Assembly (NCBI GenBank): GCA_030680855.1
Contig: JAUXUN010000050.1
Coordinates: 1-45,474, forward strand
Origin: Aestuariivirga sp.
GTDB lineage: Bacteria > Pseudomonadota > Alphaproteobacteria > Rhizobiales > Aestuariivirgaceae
Reading direction: 5' to 3'
Length of the DNA stretch: 45,474 nucleotides
The translations under genes and the position numbers were made by a program. Below the pieces are notes generated by a model that was not told where the DNA came from, did no database searches, and saw nothing but the letters and a program-made list of their open reading frames with translations. Positions 6,975 through 14,463 of this stretch are shown here, in pieces. Each line of letters begins with the position of its first letter. Position 1 is the first letter of the stretch.

Positions 6975-8609
6975 GTGAAGAAAAGATCTTTCATTTCCTT
7001 ATCACTCATATCGCTTTCACTGGTGCTATTTGCGCTTCTCCTGTCAGTTGCAAGCGCCATGCCTGCCGGGGCGCAAGGGATGATTTCGGCTGAATCCGAG
7101 GAGACAAGCCCTGCGGATGCTGATCTTGGCGATCTAGGCAAAATGAGCACACAGGAAATATCCACTGTTCAACGCCTGCTGCGCCGGCTTGGCTATCTCA
7201 AGGACGACAACATGACCCGCACCATGGATGGGCCAACCATTGCGGCGGCACTGGCCCATCTCAAGAATGTGAACACGTCGCCCCAGGGCCTGACCGCCGA
7301 GAGGATGCTACGTTCGCTGTTCACTGCGGCGTGGATCAAGGAAGGCTGGGGGAGCGGCAGCGCCGACGGCCAGGACCTGGTGGTCGACAAGGCTGAAGTC
7401 AGGTTGGCCCAGGAGACGCTGAAGAAGCTCAAATATGAGCCGGGCCCCACTGACGGCGTGTTTGGACCGGCAACGTTTTCCGCCGTGGAACTGTTTCAGG
7501 AGGACAGCGGCCTGAATGTTACCGGCCTTCTGAGCCGCAACACGTTCCAGAACGTGACGCGGGCCCTGAACTTCGTGGACAGGAAACCAGTTGCCACGGT
7601 GCACATGCTCAACTGGCCGGACTACATGAACCCGGATACCCTGAGCAATTTCGAGAAGGAAACCAATATCCGCGTCATTCACGAGGTGTTTGCAAACTCA
7701 TCGGACACCAAGGACCTGCTGCTGCAAGGCTCACGGAGATATGATGTGATTGTGCAGGAAGGCGCGCAAATGCGCCAGGTCCTGGAAGGCGAGAACGCCG
7801 TTGAAGTCCTCGACCGGGCCAAGCTTCCCAATGCAGGATTTCTCGATCCGGCGGCGCTTGCCTACACAGGAGTTCTCGACCCCGGCAACAAGCATTCGGT
7901 TCCCTACATGTGGGGCACGGTGGGGCTTGGGGTGAACAAGGAAAAGGTGCGGGCGATCCGGCCTGACGCGCCGCTCAACTCGCTGGCAATGATTCTCGAT
8001 CCGGCGATAGCGGCCGACATGGCGAAATGCGGCATCGCGCTGATCGACGAGCCGATCGATGTCATCCCGGCCATGGTGACCTATCTGGGCGGTGACGTAA
8101 AAAACATCGGCATCACCGACCTTGAGGCGGTCGATGAAGCACTGTCGAGAGTCTCCACCTATATCAAGGTGGTTTCGACGGACAGCTACATCAACAGCCT
8201 GTCCGAAGGGAAATACTGCGTGGCCTGGGGCTATTCCGGCGACATCTTCTTCGCGCGCGACCTGGCAAATGAAAACAACGCCGGCACCATCGTCTACAAT
8301 GTCCCCAAGGAAGGTAGCCAGCTCTGGTTCGACCTGCTGGTCATTCCGAGCAAGGCGCAGAACAAGGCGGGGGCCTACCAGCTGGTCAACTACTTGCTAA
8401 AGCCCGAGGTGGCGGCGGCCAACACCAACTTCCTGCAATTCGCCAATGCGGTCGTGAACTCGGCGCCATTCATCGAGCCCGCGCTGCTGAAGGACCCGGG
8501 ACTCTACCCGCCGAAAAGCGTGCTGGAGCGGCTTACGGTGCAGCCGCCCATGGCGCTGAACGTCGAGGTGGAAATGAGACGGATCTGGGCCAGACTGAGC
8601 AAGGAATAG
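6975..8609 (+). CDS. Two peptidoglycan-binding domains fused to a PotD-like solute-binding domain
   Basis: A 544-residue exported protein starting at GTG 6975 after a good GGGGAG site. Residues 1-34 are a signal peptide ending near AGAQG. Two PG_binding_1-type helical repeats follow at about 62-112 (TVQRLLRRLGYL, DGPTIAAAL) and 142-195 (AQETLKKLKYEPGPTDG, FGPATFSAVELFQ). Residues about 205-540 resemble PotD/PotF periplasmic binding proteins: HMLNWPDYMNPDTLSNFEKE, YDVIVQEG, PYMWGTVGLGVNK, YCVAWGYSGD. PotD proteins bind spermidine or putrescine for ABC importers. No permease gene is adjacent. Tethering a polyamine-type binding domain to peptidoglycan is unusual and suggests a sensing or wall-bound role rather than plain import. 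Confidence 0.85.
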   Translation: MKKRSFISLSLISLSLVLFALLLSVASAMPAGAQGMISAESEETSPADADLGDLGKMSTQEISTVQRLLRRLGYLKDDNMTRTMDGPTIAAALAHLKNVNTSPQGLTAERMLRSLFTAAWIKEGWGSGSADGQDLVVDKAEVRLAQETLKKLKYEPGPTDGVFGPATFSAVELFQEDSGLNVTGLLSRNTFQNVTRALNFVDRKPVATVHMLNWPDYMNPDTLSNFEKETNIRVIHEVFANSSDTKDLLLQGSRRYDVIVQEGAQMRQVLEGENAVEVLDRAKLPNAGFLDPAALAYTGVLDPGNKHSVPYMWGTVGLGVNKEKVRAIRPDAPLNSLAMILDPAIAADMAKCGIALIDEPIDVIPAMVTYLGGDVKNIGITDLEAVDEALSRVSTYIKVVSTDSYINSLSEGKYCVAWGYSGDIFFARDLANENNAGTIVYNVPKEGSQLWFDLLVIPSKAQNKAGAYQLVNYLLKPEVAAANTNFLQFANAVVNSAPFIEPALLKDPGLYPPKSVLERLTVQPPMALNVEVEMRRIWARLSKE

Positions 8610-8661
8610 ATTTGCCAGGCCAGGGAAGACGCGTTGCCTGTCTTCCGCTATCCTGAGCGCC

Positions 8662-9267
8662 ATGAAAGACATCTTGATCAGGGATGCGGAGGCCGGTGAT
8701 GCGCGGGCTTTGGCGGAGGTTTCCGTCATGGCCGGGCGTGGGGTGATGGAACTGTTCTATGAAGGGCTGGTTCCGGGCAAGTCGGTGATTGACTGCGTGA
8801 TGGCGCGGCGCATTCTGGACCGGGACAGTTTCGCGACGTTCAGGCGGTGGCGGGTGGCGGCGGATGCCTCGGGACATTTTCTCGGGGCGATGAACAGCCT
8901 GCCGCATCAGGTTCTGATGACTGCGCCCGATGATCCGCTGCTGGATGAGGCGCGGCTCAAGCCCATTGCGGCGCTGCTGGAGCTCGAGGAAATCGCGGTT
9001 GGCAGCTATCATGTGAACATCATCGCGGTTTATCCGCAGCATCGGCGGAGCGGGGCGGGGGCTGCGCTGATGCGCGACGCGGAGCGGCAGGCGCGGCTGC
9101 AAAATTTCCGCAGCATGAGCCTTTGCACCTTTGAGGATGATCCCGGCCTTATGGGTTTTTACCGGCAGCAGGGGTATGAAACGCAGGCGCGCCGGGCAAT
9201 CGAGCCGCACCCGGCTATGCCCATGTCCGGACATTTCGTGCTGATGTCGCGGGAACTTCAGGGTTAA
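8662..9267 (+). CDS. GNAT-family N-acetyltransferase
   Basis: A 201-residue protein with the GNAT fold. The acetyl-CoA pyrophosphate-binding motif A is visible as EEIAVGSYHVNIIAVYPQHR followed by GAGAALMRDAE (about residues 109-145), and a late GFYRQQGYE strand-helix motif marks the end of the domain. These enzymes move an acetyl group from acetyl-CoA to an amine on a small molecule or protein; the acceptor is not evident. It begins 52 bp after the binding-protein gene and could be in its transcript. The start at 8662 agrees with the family N-terminus (ILIRDAEAGDARALAEV). Confidence 0.82.
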   Translation: MKDILIRDAEAGDARALAEVSVMAGRGVMELFYEGLVPGKSVIDCVMARRILDRDSFATFRRWRVAADASGHFLGAMNSLPHQVLMTAPDDPLLDEARLKPIAALLELEEIAVGSYHVNIIAVYPQHRRSGAGAALMRDAERQARLQNFRSMSLCTFEDDPGLMGFYRQQGYETQARRAIEPHPAMPMSGHFVLMSRELQG

Positions 9268-9279
9268 CCGTTCACAGCT

Positions 9280-9304
9280 TTACCCTGCGGCGGGGGCAGG
9301 GTAA
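9280..9304. terminator. Perfect 9-bp hairpin between genes
   Basis: TTACCCTGC (9280-9288) and GCAGGGTAA (9296-9304) pair perfectly around a 7-nt loop. The hairpin starts 13 nt after the acetyltransferase stop and ends 35 nt before the next start codon. No T-tract follows, so it may be a Rho-assisted terminator, an mRNA-stability element or an operator. Confidence 0.4.
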
Positions 9305-9339
9305 CTTCCGGGCAACCGCGACTCAAAAGAGGATTACCG

Positions 9340-10080
9340 ATGAAGATTTCCCAACGCCTTGCCTTCAGCCTGTTGATGTGTGCCGGCCTTGCTTTCGCCG
9401 CGCCTGTTGCTTCTGCCCAGGACGGGATGCGGCCCGTGGGGCAGCTCAACTATACGCCGGAGATGCAGACCGGGGTGTTCCAGCTGCGGCCGGACGACCG
9501 CGACATCCGCGCCATGCGCATCGAGGCGCGGGGCGGGGCGGTGGACATCCAGACGGTGCGGCTGGTTTACCGCAGCGGCGAGCAGGAGCGCTACAACATC
9601 CGTGAGCGGCTGCGGCCGGGGCAAACAACGGGGATCATCCGCAAGCAGAACCGCAGGCCCTTGCGCGCCGTTGAGGTGAGCTACATTCCGCAGGGGCAGG
9701 TGACGCTGGTGCTGCGCGCCAGCGCGGGCGGCGGGGGGCCGCCAGTTGCCACATGGAACGAACTTGGCTGCAAGAGCGTGGGTTTCCTGATCGACCGCGA
9801 CGTGGTGAACGTGAGCTCGGGGGAGTTCTACCGGGCGCTGCGCCTGCGCTCCACCGGCTTTGACATCGAGATGCTCGAGATGAACGTGCGCTTCGCCAAT
9901 GGCCAGCGGGATTCCTACCGGGTCAACAGCATCATCCGCTCAGGCGAGCGTTCGCAGCCCATCGACCTGCGGGGCGAACGCCGCCGCATTACGGCAATCG
10001 AGTTCATCTACCGCTCGCTGGGGCTTTCCACGCGAAAAACCCAGCTCTGCGTTGACGGACTGCAGATCGAGCGCGACTAG
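9340..10080 (+). CDS. Secreted protein with an internal domain duplication
   Basis: A 246-residue exported protein of unknown function (DUF2541-like by general pattern, not confirmed). Residues 1-26 are a signal peptide (LAFSLLMCAGLAFAAPVASA-Q). The mature chain has two copies of one beta-rich unit of about 70 residues: copy one near 47-115 (DIRAMRIEARGGAVDIQTV, then PLRAVEVSYIP) and copy two near 165-235 (FYRALRLRSTGFDIEMLEM, then ITAIEFIYRS). Both copies share the pattern of a strand, an R-x-Y turn and a closing A-[VI]-E-[VF] strand. It starts after AGAGG. The role is not known; periplasmic location is inferred. Confidence 0.72.
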   Translation: MKISQRLAFSLLMCAGLAFAAPVASAQDGMRPVGQLNYTPEMQTGVFQLRPDDRDIRAMRIEARGGAVDIQTVRLVYRSGEQERYNIRERLRPGQTTGIIRKQNRRPLRAVEVSYIPQGQVTLVLRASAGGGGPPVATWNELGCKSVGFLIDRDVVNVSSGEFYRALRLRSTGFDIEMLEMNVRFANGQRDSYRVNSIIRSGERSQPIDLRGERRRITAIEFIYRSLGLSTRKTQLCVDGLQIERD

Positions 10081-10092
10081 CGATCCGGCGGG

Positions 10093-10716
10093 CTATTTCA
10101 GCTCCGCCATCGAGGTGATCATGTGGGTGGCGAGGCCGTATTCGATGGCTTCGCTGCCGGAGAGCCAGAAATCGCGGTCGGTATCCTTTTCGATTTTCTT
10201 GATGGGCTGGCCGGTGGCCTCGGCGAAGAGCTTGTTGAGGCGCTCGCGCATCAGCAGCATTTCCTTGGCCTGGATGCCGATGTCGGTGACCTTGCCGCCG
10301 ACGCCGCCCGAGGGCGCATGGAGCAGGAAGCGGGTGTTGGGCAGGATGTAACGGTCCTGCCTGTCGGCGGCGATGTAGATCAGCGCCCCGGCGCTGGCCA
10401 CCCAGCCGGAGCCCAGCACGCGGACGCGCGGCTTGATGAACTTGATCATGTCATGGACCATGTCGCCGGATTCCACATGGCCGCCGGGGGACGAGATGAT
10501 CACGGTGATGGGATCATTGCCGGCCTGGGCCAGGGCAAAGAGATTGACGCAGACGCGCTCGGCCAGGGTGTGGTTGATCTCGCCGGTGATCATGACGATG
10601 CGGGAATCGAAATAATGCCTGTCGACCTGGCGGGAATTTTTCACGCTGCCGGGGGCGGCATCGTCTTCCTCGTCGGCAAGGCGGGAGGGCGGGATTGAGG
10701 CATTCGGAGTGAGCAT
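10093..10716 (-). CDS. ClpP-family serine peptidase, second ClpP paralogue type
   Basis: A 207-residue ClpP homologue with the full triad: Ser108 in GWVASAGA, His133 in FLLHAPSGG and Asp178 in EKDTDRDF. The oxyanion segment ISSPGG is at 75-80. It differs from housekeeping ClpP in its acidic N-terminus (LADEEDDAAPG), a G-W-V-A-S-A-G nucleophile elbow in place of G-x-A-A-S-M-G, and the absence of a clpX gene beside it. It probably forms a ring peptidase that degrades proteins fed by Clp ATPases, or a variant ring mixing with the main ClpP. Convergent with the duplicated-domain gene. Confidence 0.85.
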   Translation of the reverse strand: MLTPNASIPPSRLADEEDDAAPGSVKNSRQVDRHYFDSRIVMITGEINHTLAERVCVNLFALAQAGNDPITVIISSPGGHVESGDMVHDMIKFIKPRVRVLGSGWVASAGALIYIAADRQDRYILPNTRFLLHAPSGGVGGKVTDIGIQAKEMLLMRERLNKLFAEATGQPIKKIEKDTDRDFWLSGSEAIEYGLATHMITSMAELK

Positions 10717-10817
10717 TCTTGATCTCGCTGGTTTTGGGGGAGGATTCGGAGGCGATGATAGGGGCTGGCAGGCGGCTTGTCATCCCATGGGCACAGCTCT
10801 CTTCTTCTTGTCTGTCA

Positions 10818-10835
10818 TTCCGGGGAACGCCGGAA
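10818..10835. repeat. Short palindrome, TTCCGG/CCGGAA type
   Basis: TTCCGG, 6-nt loop, CCGGAA, preceded by TGTCA. A related hairpin, also starting TGTCATTCCGG, occurs at 24007-24036, so this is a dispersed repeat family. It is in the gene-free region upstream of the ClpP-like gene. Confidence 0.5.
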
Positions 10836-10849
10836 GAAGTAATGCCCAA

Positions 10850-10992
10850 CCTCGCCCTCGCGGATAGCGGGGGAGAGGTGTCTGCGAAGCAGACGGAGAG
10901 GGGGTGCCGGCCGTTGAGTCTCCGGCCAGCGCCCCCTCTCCGTCACGGGCTTTGCCCGCGCCACCTCTCCCCCAATTGCATTGGGGGCGAGG
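10850..10992. repeat. 143-bp nested palindromic (cruciform) repeat
   Basis: Nested inverted repeats fold the whole element into one long hairpin. The outer arms are CCTCGCCC and GGGCGAGG, the middle arms GGGGAGAGGTG and CACCTCTCCCC, and the inner arms GAGAGGGGG and CCCCCTCTC. Side hairpins lie between them (for example GTCTGC/GCAGAC). It encodes no protein. Elements of this form are dispersed intergenic repeats (MITE- or REP-like) in many Rhizobiales. A relative with different arms is at 18373-18502. Confidence 0.7.
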
Positions 10993-11195
10993 ATGAAGTG
11001 CGATTCACGTATCAATCAGCATCAGGCACAGCTTCGCCCTTGGTGAAAACGGTTATGCCGTTTCCGGGATAGAGAAGCGAAGGGTTGCGTGGACGCAAAC
11101 ACTCGCAGAAAAGCCGGTCGTGTAGTCCGGCGGTTGGCGCTTGCTCGCGCCCACGCTTTTGCGGCGGTTTTTGCCTCGGGGAAGAACTTGCAGAG

Positions 11196-11329
11196 CCCTA
11201 GATCGCACGGTGTCTGAGGTTTTCCGCTAGGGTTGTTTAGCCATTTAAGGCGCATGGACCGTAATATCCACGGGCCTTCCCTCCGGCTCCCGGGTGCCTG
11301 ATGAACGTTTCACCAGACCCGCAGGCGCC
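11196..11329. other. Structured region, possible non-coding RNA or leader (unassigned)
   Basis: Several stems nest here. GGCGC (11249-11253) pairs with GCGCC (11325-11329). Inside are ACCGT/ACGG around AATATCC, and a long stem from CGGGTGCCTGATGAA (11291-11305) with TTCACCAGACCCG (11309-11321) around a 3-nt loop. Outside, CCCTAG (11196-11201) pairs with CTAGGG (11227-11232). The fold works on either strand because it is palindromic. The minus strand is favoured because a TTGACA element lies upstream at 11412-11417. I compared it by eye with 6S RNA, RNase P, SRP RNA, tmRNA and common riboswitch motifs and found no convincing match. Confidence 0.35.
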
Positions 11330-11379
11330 ACATCCCCCCCATCACAGCCACCGTCGCGACCGAGACCCCTTCCGGGATG

Positions 11380-11415
11380 GACAGATAATTCCTAGTATAT
11401 AGGAATATATCTGTC
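11380..11415. promoter_or_regulatory. 36-bp near-perfect palindrome overlapping a TTGACA box
   Basis: GACAGATA-ATTCCTA (11380-11394), a 5-nt centre GTATA, then TAGGAAT-A-TATCTGTC (11400-11415). Only one extra A breaks the symmetry. A minus-strand TTGACA overlaps it (11417 to 11412), so it looks like an operator controlling transcription into the structured region; no good -10 was found at 17 nt. The remaining DNA from 10717 to 11583 has no gene that I can support. Confidence 0.55.
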
Positions 11416-11583
11416 AAGGGGATTTATTCATATTTTTTCTTTCGCCCGTGCCTGCCCAGAGATCAGAGGGAGCGAGTCCGGCGGAATGAACCCTTAATGA
11501 ACCTCCCTCTCAGGCAACGTTCAAATTCGATTCTGCATGCTCGCCTCCAAGTTGGGGCATTTTTTATGAGAAGGACTATTCAC

Positions 11584-12894
11584 ATGCCGAATCTTCGTCT
11601 TCTTAAAATTGCACTGCCGCTGGCAGGATTGGCCCTTTCGGCGCAGAACGCCAATGCGCAGTGGCCAAAATTTGACCACATCACGCTCACCCCCACGGGC
11701 ATTCCGCCGTTGCTTGTCGTTGAATCAGAAAACGGTTCGTCGTGGACGAAACTCAAGTCCTCGAACTTCCTCCTGTCCGGCATCGTGGACATCAAGATGG
11801 ACAAGGGAAAAGTCACGACATTCACGATAACCCATGGCTCAAAGAAAGTCCTGCCCTATGTAGGTGAAGCCGTGAACGGACCGAAGCACCTCAAGACCGA
11901 GGTTTCCTTTCAGTCATCCACCGGCAATCTCGGGATCGCCGCGCTCATGGCAATCAACGCGTGCAATGCCAAGCTCAAGACAGGGGCGGAGATTTACAGC
12001 GAACAGCATGCTCTGGTTACGACAGACCTCACACTGTCGGCGACTGCAAGCACGAACAAGCACACATTGACGCGTGACGGTTTTGGTTCCTTTCCATTGA
12101 GATTGAAATGCCTCGCCGTGCCGATCACCCAGGACGTTGTTCAGCCTGATCCCGCGCCGCCGGCTACCGATGTGAACGACTTAAAGCCGGGGCAGAAGTT
12201 CAAGGTGCGTTCGGCAGCGCTCGGCATCCACAAGCCGCAGTCCAACGTGTGCCCGACGACGGCGCAGATCAACGCCCGGTTTGAGACGAATTTCGACGGC
12301 AAGGTCACCTTCATCTACCGGCAGGCGGGCGGCGGCAAGTCCGCACCCATCACGGTGACATCGAAGAAAACGCCGAATGGAAAATTCATGGCCGTGCACA
12401 ACCAGGTTGTCGATATCAAGAAGGCCATGAACACGAAATACATGGTTGAAGTTGTTGGCAAGGGCATCATCTCGGACTGGAAAAGCCTGAATGTGACGTG
12501 CAAGATCGGCCTTGGCGGCGGCGGCGAAATTGCCAATCCGCCGGCGGTTCCCTTCAAGGTGTTGAGCGCGCAGCTTGGCATCAAGGGACCGAAGACCAAG
12601 GTTTGCCCGAACAAGGCAACGGTCATGGCATGGTTCAAGACGAACAAGCCAGGCAACGTGGGCTTCCGGCTGATGCGCGGGGATGGACCGGTTGGCCCGA
12701 TGATTTTTGTGCCATCAGTCAAGTCGGCGTCCGGCTACATGGCGACCTATTCCAAGACCATCCCGATCATCAACAGCATCAACACAAGCTATTCAGCAGT
12801 TGTTCCGGGCCAGGGTGGGCTGGCGAGCAATTTTGTGCCGCTGAAGGCAAGCTGCGCAGTTGGACTGCCCGGCGGTTTGGCCAAAAAACCATAG
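11584..12894 (+). CDS. Secreted repeat protein of unknown function
   Basis: A 436-residue exported protein starting at ATG 11584 with AGAAGGA 8 nt upstream; an ATG 18 nt earlier is possible. The signal peptide ends near NANA-QW (about residue 24). After a unique domain of about 180 residues come two homologous units of about 100 residues (near 205-305 and 330-432). Unit one begins FKVRSAALGIHKPQSNVCP and unit two FKVLSAQLGIKGPKTKVCP; each ends with a cysteine after a conserved beta strand (LNVTC, LKASC), so each may carry one disulfide. The repeats look like beta-sandwich binding modules. No family recognised; an extracellular or periplasmic role is inferred. Confidence 0.7.
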   Translation: MPNLRLLKIALPLAGLALSAQNANAQWPKFDHITLTPTGIPPLLVVESENGSSWTKLKSSNFLLSGIVDIKMDKGKVTTFTITHGSKKVLPYVGEAVNGPKHLKTEVSFQSSTGNLGIAALMAINACNAKLKTGAEIYSEQHALVTTDLTLSATASTNKHTLTRDGFGSFPLRLKCLAVPITQDVVQPDPAPPATDVNDLKPGQKFKVRSAALGIHKPQSNVCPTTAQINARFETNFDGKVTFIYRQAGGGKSAPITVTSKKTPNGKFMAVHNQVVDIKKAMNTKYMVEVVGKGIISDWKSLNVTCKIGLGGGGEIANPPAVPFKVLSAQLGIKGPKTKVCPNKATVMAWFKTNKPGNVGFRLMRGDGPVGPMIFVPSVKSASGYMATYSKTIPIINSINTSYSAVVPGQGGLASNFVPLKASCAVGLPGGLAKKP

Positions 12895-12953
12895 CGACAG
12901 GAGGGCAGGCGCGGTTTTTCCTCTTCCGTGCCTGCCGAAGTCCGCAACACATG

Positions 12954-14285
12954 CTAAACATCCAAAAAAATGGTGCGGAGGATTTCAGGCTTCCTTTCCA
13001 GTTCACGAAACATATAGACCAGCACGCGGCATCCAAAGTCAGTCTCAAATATGTCTTTTGCCTTGTAAAACCTCTTGCGCTCGGCCTTGGACAAGTTTGC
13101 AACAAAACGTTTCACAATCCTCTCGGCCTCGCGGTCTGCAAGACGCCTCTGTTTCTTTGTTGCCTTTGCCGGGGCCAGGGCTTTTCCGGAAAGCGCGGTT
13201 TCGAGTGCCTTGCCGTAAAAATCGACCAAATCATTTCGAAATGACTCGGGGCCATAGCTGATTGCTTCCTGCAACTGTTTCTCGAATATCGTTTTGTCTT
13301 TCAGGATTCGTTTGCAGAACAGCTTGTCCTTCCTGCTTCCCGCCTCAATAACCTCAATGGCGAAGAGATCGACAAACTCCACGATGTGGACAGAAGTCAT
13401 GGCGTCCAGCAACTTCTTGTCGAGCTGATCCGGAAGCTTCATGGATATGTAGGCATCGAACAGGGCAAGGGTCCAGCTTCTGCCGGAAGACTGATTGAGC
13501 GCGACTTCATCCACAAGCGCCTTGTAGGTTGCGGGATAGCTTTCCTTCATCAATGACATGAAGCGCTGCTTGAGCAGCGCCGTCTCCACCTCGTTTCGCA
13601 GCAATGGAGGCGCCTCCAGCAGCGGTGAAGGGGGGATCGGCACAAGCGAGATTTGCGTTGAGGAGTGGCTTGCGAGCCCCCCCGGGGAGACCCAAGTGAC
13701 ATCTATCCCGAGGAACCGCGCGTCGTTGGGCGTGAGCCAGCGCATCCGGCGGGGAGCCGCCTCGATGGCGTAAGCGGCGACCATTTCGCTGAATCCCAGT
13801 TTTTTCAGGATATAGCCGACGTAGGTGTTGGCTTCCGGGGATGGCTTTTCGTCGTGGCCTGGATCGAAAGCGGAGTGGAAACCTACTTGCGCGCTGCCTT
13901 CGATTGACCGCTGTTTGCCGCCCAGCCACATAATGCCGCAAGCCGAGGCGCAAGTGTTGCCGCTGCGTACGGTGGTGCTGAAGTTCTTCTGGCTTATAAG
14001 TTCAGCGATCCTCAAGCCATCGGCCAAACTGCCGCCATGACTTGAAAATGTGATCTCCGCTGTTTGGTACTTTGACGCAGCTTTGCTGAAGCGATCAAAA
14101 TCGCCGGCTACTACCTCCCCAACAAATGCAATTTCGACTTTCTTGCCCTTCTTATGGACGGTGACTTCGGCTGAAGTTGCCTCGCCCGCCAGCACTCCCA
14201 TCTGCGCGACGATCAGCGCAAGAAACATCGCAAAGCGGCGCAGTCCGGGGCGGGCATGAACCAGGATTTCGATGAGCATGGACAT
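12954..14285 (-). CDS. Exported ClpP/crotonase-fold protein (periplasmic ClpP-like)
   Basis: A 443-residue protein. The N-terminal membrane segment or signal peptide (about 17-39) ends near EATSAE. Residues about 40-200 have the ClpP-like core: ITFSSHGGSLADGLRIAELI (79-98) as the oxyanion strand-turn, the nucleophile elbow NTCASACGIMW with Ser114 flanked by Cys112 and Cys116, and GFHSAF with His137. This matches COG3904-type predicted periplasmic proteins related to ClpP. Residues about 220-440 are a helical, charged domain with no known family. The start at 14285 is supported by GGAGGAAGG just upstream; the frame extends further but without a better site. Confidence 0.68.
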   Translation of the reverse strand: MSMLIEILVHARPGLRRFAMFLALIVAQMGVLAGEATSAEVTVHKKGKKVEIAFVGEVVAGDFDRFSKAASKYQTAEITFSSHGGSLADGLRIAELISQKNFSTTVRSGNTCASACGIMWLGGKQRSIEGSAQVGFHSAFDPGHDEKPSPEANTYVGYILKKLGFSEMVAAYAIEAAPRRMRWLTPNDARFLGIDVTWVSPGGLASHSSTQISLVPIPPSPLLEAPPLLRNEVETALLKQRFMSLMKESYPATYKALVDEVALNQSSGRSWTLALFDAYISMKLPDQLDKKLLDAMTSVHIVEFVDLFAIEVIEAGSRKDKLFCKRILKDKTIFEKQLQEAISYGPESFRNDLVDFYGKALETALSGKALAPAKATKKQRRLADREAERIVKRFVANLSKAERKRFYKAKDIFETDFGCRVLVYMFRELERKPEILRTIFLDV

Positions 14286-14463
14286 CCAACCTTCCTCCGG
14301 CTTCGAAAGGAGCGCCAACTGCGTCATGCTGCCAACGGATTTCATCGGGTTTATTGGCCAAATGCACGATAGAAAGGGGAGCCTGTCAAGGCCCCGAATT
14401 GGACCTGCCACAATCCTGCCCATAGTCCAGAGCTAAAAATCCGCCCAGGAACGGAACTTGGGC

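Noticed and set aside
11022-11255. A 77-codon minus-strand frame in the gene-free region
   Set aside because: Its ATG lies within the closing stem of the structured region; no domain, low-complexity basic composition. Kept only as part of the unassigned region.
11249-11329. 6S RNA, tmRNA, RNase P RNA, SRP RNA, cobalamin, FMN or TPP riboswitch
   Set aside because: The diagnostic conserved stretches of these RNAs were looked for on both strands and not found; only the presence of hairpins is supported.
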